From CAXDOZ01 sp963991145 (GTDB taxonomy: Bacteria > Bacteroidota > Bacteroidia > Chitinophagales > JABDMM01): a DNA stretch of 10,290 nucleotides. A program made the position numbers and the translations under genes. The stretch is from contig CAXDOZ010000086.1 in assembly GCA_963991145.1 (NCBI GenBank), positions 1 through 10,290 of the forward strand. The letters run 5' to 3'. Of the stretch, positions 6,644-10,290 are shown piece by piece. The notes below the pieces were generated by a model, which was not told the DNA's origin, searched no databases, and saw only the letters and a program-made list of their open reading frames with translations. How positions within the stretch are numbered: position 1 is the first letter of the stretch; the number at the start of each line of letters is the position of its first letter.

Positions 6644-8451
6644 TAGTGCTTGATGATCTTTTGCTGGTAAAGCGCATCGGCCCGTAAGGGCTTAAAAGAA
6701 AGGATAAACACCCCAGATTGTAGGGACTCCGTGTTGATTATGTTTTCACCTTGCTCAATCTCAATGCTTAAGACCATCTCTCCAATTGAGTTGTACAGGG
6801 TTAGAGTTCCCTGAGCCGGGCTTGAGAATGATAGCTGGTCTTCGACCGGATTGGGATAGATCTTCACTCCAAGATCTTCAATTGAGAGAATGTTATCAGG
6901 TTGAATGGTCACCGTATCTGAATACTCCTCACACAGGTTCTCTTTAAATACTAAAACCCAGTAATCTCCTGGTCCGGGGGCAATTAAAGTCTGTTGAGTC
7001 GCTCCATCAATTGCACCCGTATCTGTAAACCATTGATAGGTGTTACCCTGACTTGAAGTAAGGGTATCGTCATTAGCAGTAATAGAAACCGGAGCTTCTT
7101 GATCTGCCCATTTTAAGAATGCTGAGTCTGAATTTCCTACACAGCCATTCGTGTCGGTTACTGTTACAAATAGATATCCAGAGTCAGATGTGCTTGTGCT
7201 GAAAGTCATGTCGCCATTCGACCATAGATAGCTGTTGAACATGGCATCTGGCTGAGCTTCCAACTGATCTCCCGGGCATATGAAGGTGTCTCCGCTTAGA
7301 ACTAAAGATGGAGAGGGCAATGGATAGAAAGTGAATCTCTGCTTATCATCTGTAGAAAGGCATCCAAATTCATCAACTGCAAAAAGCTGATAAGTTCCAG
7401 TTTGGGTTACTGGCAGAATTCTTTGATTTGGGAATCCGCCCGGACTCCAAAAGAAGGAATCACTTGGGTTTTGATAAACATAAAACAGGGTATCTCCATC
7501 ACATGCAATCGTGTCGGGCTGAAATCTTGCTCTTGGATTCAAAGGAGTGTAATCACAGTTTGCAAGAAATTGGATTGCCGTATCAGAATTAATAGCAGTT
7601 TGAAACTCGGACCAATCATCACATTCACCTAGTAAAACAAAGCTCAGCCAGGGACGAAGATTCCTGAACACAATCGTTCTCTGCTCCGCATAGCTAATCC
7701 CCTGGGTAGGGGCACAAGCGCTTTCTAAACCATCACATGTAACACTGACATTTGCAAATTTGCAATAAAGACCACTATCGATACTTATCAGAAACTTACA
7801 TGAGGAATTTAGGGTATCGAAGAGGGCAATCTGATTGGCTGTATCTGGTGCAATACAATCTTCAGAACCAGAAAAGATCATTGCAGGAGCGATCACCTGA
7901 TTTCCACTTGCGAGCGCGCTCGTATTACTCTCCAGAAAACCAAAATTATAAAGTGCAGTGATGCTGGTATCCTGCGAGGCAGCAAAAACTGCAACACCTC
8001 CTCCCCACCCATGTCCAGAGTAGGCAGCCCTTCCATTAAGTTTCTGAAAGAGATAAGATGTGTTGTCATTTGTAAGAAGCTCGAATTGTTCTCTTAAGAA
8101 GATTAAGTCCTGGGCCAATTCAGCTGGATCACCCGGAGGAAGCGGACCAATCTCAGTTGTTGGGTAAACCATGATATGCCCATCCGGACATAATTCATCG
8201 CTGAAGTTTTCATAGACTCCAACAGGTGTTTGATCACCATGGGCAAAGAAGGTAACAGGGAAAGATCCCACTGCTAGATCTTCATCCTGCCCTGATGATA
8301 CAGCAGGATAGCTGATCTCAAAAGTAACTTGTCTGTTTCCGCGGGAAGCGTCGATTAGTGTGTCTGATCTAAACCCAATTGGAAATGGTTGAGCAGAAGT
8401 AAATAGTACGCTCAATAAAATGAGCAATAAAAGGGGTATGCGTTTTGCCAT
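6643..8451 (-). CDS. T9SS-secreted protein: alpha/beta-hydrolase-like domain (probably inactive) plus Ig/PKD-like modules
   Basis: This is a 602-residue secreted protein. The ATG at 8451 is chosen because it gives a clean signal peptide (residues 1-20: K/R, a long Leu/Ile run, then FTSA before Q21). The frame is open to 8613, but the added stretch does not look like protein. Residues about 25-300 resemble a dienelactone-hydrolase/PET-hydrolase-like alpha/beta domain. The nucleophile elbow reads GHGWGGG (146-152), with Gly148 where Ser is expected. SGSEDCIAP (194-202) carries the acid D198. LYCKFA (228-233) has Tyr229 where relatives have the catalytic His. Three Ig/PKD-like modules follow at about 310-368, 381-443 and 453-517, two with CxGD or CPGD and YLWSNG-type signatures. 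A T9SS type A sorting domain occupies about 526-602 (VKIYPNPVEDQLSF and a terminal KIIKH). It is probably a surface or extracellular binding protein. It is coupled to the downstream thioesterase gene by TAATG. Confidence 0.88.
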   Translation of the reverse strand: MAKRIPLLLLILLSVLFTSAQPFPIGFRSDTLIDASRGNRQVTFEISYPAVSSGQDEDLAVGSFPVTFFAHGDQTPVGVYENFSDELCPDGHIMVYPTTEIGPLPPGDPAELAQDLIFLREQFELLTNDNTSYLFQKLNGRAAYSGHGWGGGVAVFAASQDTSITALYNFGFLESNTSALASGNQVIAPAMIFSGSEDCIAPDTANQIALFDTLNSSCKFLISIDSGLYCKFANVSVTCDGLESACAPTQGISYAEQRTIVFRNLRPWLSFVLLGECDDWSEFQTAINSDTAIQFLANCDYTPLNPRARFQPDTIACDGDTLFYVYQNPSDSFFWSPGGFPNQRILPVTQTGTYQLFAVDEFGCLSTDDKQRFTFYPLPSPSLVLSGDTFICPGDQLEAQPDAMFNSYLWSNGDMTFSTSTSDSGYLFVTVTDTNGCVGNSDSAFLKWADQEAPVSITANDDTLTSSQGNTYQWFTDTGAIDGATQQTLIAPGPGDYWVLVFKENLCEEYSDTVTIQPDNILSIEDLGVKIYPNPVEDQLSFSSPAQGTLTLYNSIGEMVLSIEIEQGENIINTESLQSGVFILSFKPLRADALYQQKIIKH

Positions 8452-8485
8452 GTTGTAAATGTAAAACATTGAGAAAAAGAGCTTC

Positions 8486-8493
8486 CAAAGATG
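8486..8493 (-). promoter_or_regulatory. Candidate -7 box for the T9SS-secreted protein gene
   Basis: On the minus strand this is CATCTTTG, matching TAnnTTTG at five of six fixed bases. It lies 34 nt before the ATG at 8451, in the 77-bp gap between divergent genes. A -33 TTG at the proper spacing is not obvious. It is the best candidate in the gap for leftward transcription. Confidence 0.35.
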
Positions 8494-8516
8494 AAATTCA
8501 AAATCATGTGAAACTT

Positions 8517-8524
8517 TACCTTTG
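8517..8524 (+). promoter_or_regulatory. -7 box for the META lipoprotein / sua5 pair
   Basis: This is TACCTTTG on the plus strand, an exact match to TAnnTTTG and identical to the ahcY box. A partial -33 element (TTC at 8497-8499) lies 17 nt upstream. The box ends only 4 nt before the ATG at 8529, so transcription would be expected to begin at or next to the start codon, giving a leaderless or nearly leaderless mRNA. Confidence 0.6.
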
Positions 8525-8528
8525 AGAT

Positions 8529-8975
8529 ATGAGAATCTACCTTGTCTTAGTAAGTATTGCACTTTTTGCTTTCTCCTGTAAGTCGGGAGAGAAGTCCACC
8601 AAAACTGAAACAACTAATCAGAGCATTCTGGGAAGTGGTTGGGAACTAGTAGAAGCTTTTGGAGAACCAATTGTACTTCCAGACAGATCGAATATCCCAT
8701 ACCTGGCATTCAATGTCGGAGATCTTGCTGTTACTGGTTCTACTGCCTGCAACAAGTTGTTTGGAAATTATTACATGGGAGAAGATGCCTTTGGATTCGC
8801 AGAAATTGCCTCTTCAGAAATGTATTGTGAATCAACTGCTGAGATCGAGAGAACCATGTTGAATGTGATGAATCAGACTAATAACTACAAAGTCATAGGA
8901 GAAACGCTTGAATTCTATAGCGGAGACAAGATGATTGCGAAGTTCACCAAAATGGCTCAGGTACCTGAATTCTAA
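8529..8975 (+). CDS. META-domain (HslJ-like) lipoprotein
   Basis: This is a 148-residue predicted lipoprotein. Residues 1-16 form a signal peptide (R2, then a hydrophobic stretch) ending AFSC, with C17 as the lipidated cysteine. The residues after C17 (KSGEKSTK) lack the acidic cluster used as a surface-export signal in some Bacteroidota lipoproteins, so a periplasm-facing location is more likely (inference). Residues about 35-142 are a META/HslJ domain: SGWELVEAFGEPI (36-48), VTGSTACNKLFGNY (68-81, the conserved G-x-x-x-CN), a second conserved cysteine C100 in SEMYC, and a closing strand KMIAKFTK (134-141). Function of the domain is unclear; some members are heat-shock or stress-linked outer-membrane proteins. 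It starts 4 nt after a consensus -7 box and ends 2 bp before sua5, so the two are probably co-transcribed. Confidence 0.85.
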   Translation: MRIYLVLVSIALFAFSCKSGEKSTKTETTNQSILGSGWELVEAFGEPIVLPDRSNIPYLAFNVGDLAVTGSTACNKLFGNYYMGEDAFGFAEIASSEMYCESTAEIERTMLNVMNQTNNYKVIGETLEFYSGDKMIAKFTKMAQVPEF

Positions 8976-8977
8976 GA

Positions 8978-9940
8978 TTGGAGACACAAATTGGTACAGA
9001 TTTAAAGCTCGCTAAGAAGCTTTTAGAAGAGCAACAGATTGTAGCTATTCCTACAGAGACCGTCTATGGATTGGCAGGTAATGCTCTAGATCCGGTATCT
9101 GTTTCAAAGATCTATGAGGCAAAGAATCGACCTTCTTTTGATCCCCTGATCGTTCATCTTTCCTCAGTAGAAGAAATTGAGAAGTACGCTGCTGAGTTTC
9201 CTGAACCAGCGAAGAATTTCATGAGGGCAAAGAGCCCCGGACCTGTTACATGCATCCTCCCTAAGAATGAGATCATTCCAGACATCACAACCTCTGGCCT
9301 TCCAAAAGCTGCATTCAGGGTCCCAAATCACCCGCTTTCTCTTGAGCTTCTTCAATCTCTGGATTTCCCTCTGGCAGCGCCTTCTGCAAATCCATTTGGC
9401 TATATCAGTCCAACAAGTGCAGATCACGTTATGGATCAATTAGGAGGAAAGATTCCCTATATCCTCGATGGTGGTCCCTGTAAAGTGGGAATCGAGTCCA
9501 CGATCATTGAATGGGAAGAAGGGAAAGTCATTGTGAGGAGGTTAGGTGGAATGGATCTCAGCGAGTTGGAGGATTATTTTGATGAAGTTGAGATCCAAAA
9601 GCACAGTAGTTCCAATCCTGTAAGTCCCGGGCAATTAAAGTCTCATTATGCTCCAAGAAAGCCTTTTTATCTGGGAGATCTTAGAGATTTGTACTCTAAG
9701 CATAAGAATGAAGCTCCAGCAATAATTTGCTTCCAGAATAGTCTGGATGAATCTCCTGAATCTGCTGTATTTTATCTAAGTAAGAAGGGAGATACTGCTG
9801 AAGCTGCAAGGAACTTGTTCCGCTTAATGCGCGAGCTTGACGAGTCCGATTTTGGATGCATCCTCGCCGAAAAGCTTCCAGAAAGTGGACTGGGTCCTGC
9901 GATCAATGACAGGTTAAAAAGAGCAGCTGCTAAATCCTAG
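8978..9940 (+). CDS. sua5: L-threonylcarbamoyladenylate synthase, Sua5 type, TTG start
   Basis: This enzyme makes threonylcarbamoyl-AMP from threonine, bicarbonate and ATP, the first step of the universal t6A37 modification of ANN-decoding tRNAs. The 320 residues comprise an N-terminal YrdC/TsaC domain (about 5-205) and a C-terminal Sua5 domain, which separates it from the short TsaC form. Motifs are PTETVYGLAGNA (25-36), KNRPSFDPLIVH (49-60), SPGPVTCIL (86-94; many relatives have WPGP), APSAN (134-138), GIESTII (171-177) and the inter-domain linker SPGQLKSHYAP (216-226). The start is TTG at 8978. An in-frame stop at 8966-8968 rules out a longer form, and the next ATG would cut off the ATP-site motifs. 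It begins 2 bp after the META lipoprotein stop and ends in CTAG (9937-9940), shared with the convergent TPR gene's stop. Confidence 0.95.
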   Translation: METQIGTDLKLAKKLLEEQQIVAIPTETVYGLAGNALDPVSVSKIYEAKNRPSFDPLIVHLSSVEEIEKYAAEFPEPAKNFMRAKSPGPVTCILPKNEIIPDITTSGLPKAAFRVPNHPLSLELLQSLDFPLAAPSANPFGYISPTSADHVMDQLGGKIPYILDGGPCKVGIESTIIEWEEGKVIVRRLGGMDLSELEDYFDEVEIQKHSSSNPVSPGQLKSHYAPRKPFYLGDLRDLYSKHKNEAPAIICFQNSLDESPESAVFYLSKKGDTAEAARNLFRLMRELDESDFGCILAEKLPESGLGPAINDRLKRAAAKS

Positions 9941-10290
9941 AAATTCTCCTTACAGAAGAATGTCATCTTCTCTCTGGCATTCGTGTTTCCAAGGTCATAT
10001 GCCTGTTGAAGATCAGTACAGCCTTGCGTACTCTTGTAGGTAAGAATGAATGCCAGACCCCTGTTATACAATGCATCAGAGTTCTCTGAATCTAATTGAA
10101 GAGCATTGTCAAACTCTACAATAGCCTCGTGGTAATCCTGGAAAAGCATTCTTACAATTCCCAATTGGTTGTATGTATCGGTAGTGGCATTTCCAGCCGT
10201 GATCTCATCCTTATAGGTCTGACAGGCATCTTCATAATTGCCTAATAGTTTCTTGCTGATTCCCCGGTTCAAAACTGCTTCACCGTATTC
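9937..10290 (-). CDS. Tetratricopeptide-repeat protein, C-terminal part (5' end outside window)
   Basis: The reading frame is open to the right edge. The TTG at 10272-10270 is not a start but a residue inside a repeat, since the frame upstream still reads as repeat-like sequence (EYGEAVLNRGISKKLLGNYEDAC). Three TPR-like units are visible: AVLNRGISKKLLGNYEDACQ, then TYNQLGIVRMLFQDYHEAIVEFDNALQL (split as TYNQLGIVRMLFQ and DYHEAIVEFDNALQL), then a degenerate one, ALYNRGLAFILTYKSTQGC, ending in FFCKENF. TPR solenoids mediate protein contacts, and the partner is unknown. The N-terminal signal or domains cannot be seen. The C-terminal pattern, with Cys-x-Asp-Leu and Gly-Asn-x-x-Ala-Arg, is familiar from short Bacteroidota TPR proteins. 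Its TAG stop shares CTAG with sua5. Confidence 0.85.
   Translation of the reverse strand, partial: EYGEAVLNRGISKKLLGNYEDACQTYKDEITAGNATTDTYNQLGIVRMLFQDYHEAIVEFDNALQLDSENSDALYNRGLAFILTYKSTQGCTDLQQAYDLGNTNAREKMTFFCKENF

Noticed and set aside
8452..8613. Longer reading frame of the T9SS protein starting at 8613 (656 residues)
   Set aside because: The extension overlaps the start of the divergent lipoprotein gene and buries the signal peptide at residue 55. The ATG at 8451 gives a normal signal peptide.
1..10290. A new defence, mobile or biosynthetic system
   Set aside because: Every gene is assignable to a known, mostly housekeeping family. There are no repeats, integrases, toxin-antitoxin pairs or clusters of unknown genes to support such a claim.

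Overview
The window reads as ordinary, tightly packed chromosome from a member of the Bacteroidota, most likely Flavobacteriales (inference). Three things support this. The protein at 6643-8451 ends in a type IX secretion (T9SS) sorting domain. Several genes are preceded by the Bacteroidota-type -7 box TAnnTTTG, without convincing Shine-Dalgarno sequences. The pdxJ, menB, pdhB and sua5 products resemble Bacteroidota homologues as I remember them. I see no rRNA, tRNA, CRISPR array, insertion sequence, phage gene or other sign of a mobile region.

Layout, left to right. The 3' part of menB (menaquinone synthesis, + strand) enters from the left edge and meets a minus-strand cluster end to end. 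That cluster, in transcription order, is pdxJ (vitamin B6), a PlsC-type acyltransferase (phospholipid synthesis) and a DinB-like protein. An intrinsic terminator separates it from ahcY (S-adenosylhomocysteine hydrolase, minus), which has the clearest promoter here. Next come pdhB (pyruvate dehydrogenase E1 beta, minus) and a short-chain dehydrogenase (minus). The dehydrogenase is divergent from a small VOC/glyoxalase-fold gene (plus), with only 14 bp between the start codons. The VOC gene runs head-on into a hotdog-fold thioesterase gene (minus). That gene is coupled by a 1-bp TAATG overlap to the secreted T9SS protein upstream of it, an alpha/beta-hydrolase-like domain followed by Ig/PKD-like modules. 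Divergent from that is a pair on the plus strand: a META-domain lipoprotein and sua5 (tRNA threonylcarbamoylation). Sua5 runs head-on into a TPR protein cut by the right edge.

Most genes are core metabolism, and no single pathway unites them. I found no new multi-gene system. The points worth a second look are: (1) all three convergent junctions overlap by exactly 4 bp at a palindrome (TTAA, TTAA, CTAG) that holds both stop codons; (2) the secreted hydrolase-like protein appears to have lost its nucleophile serine and its catalytic histidine; (3) PdxJ has Gln where its relatives carry a phosphate-site His; (4) two genes have a -7 box only 4 nt from the start codon, which suggests leaderless mRNAs; (5) ahcY and pdhB share a similar 19-nt leader.
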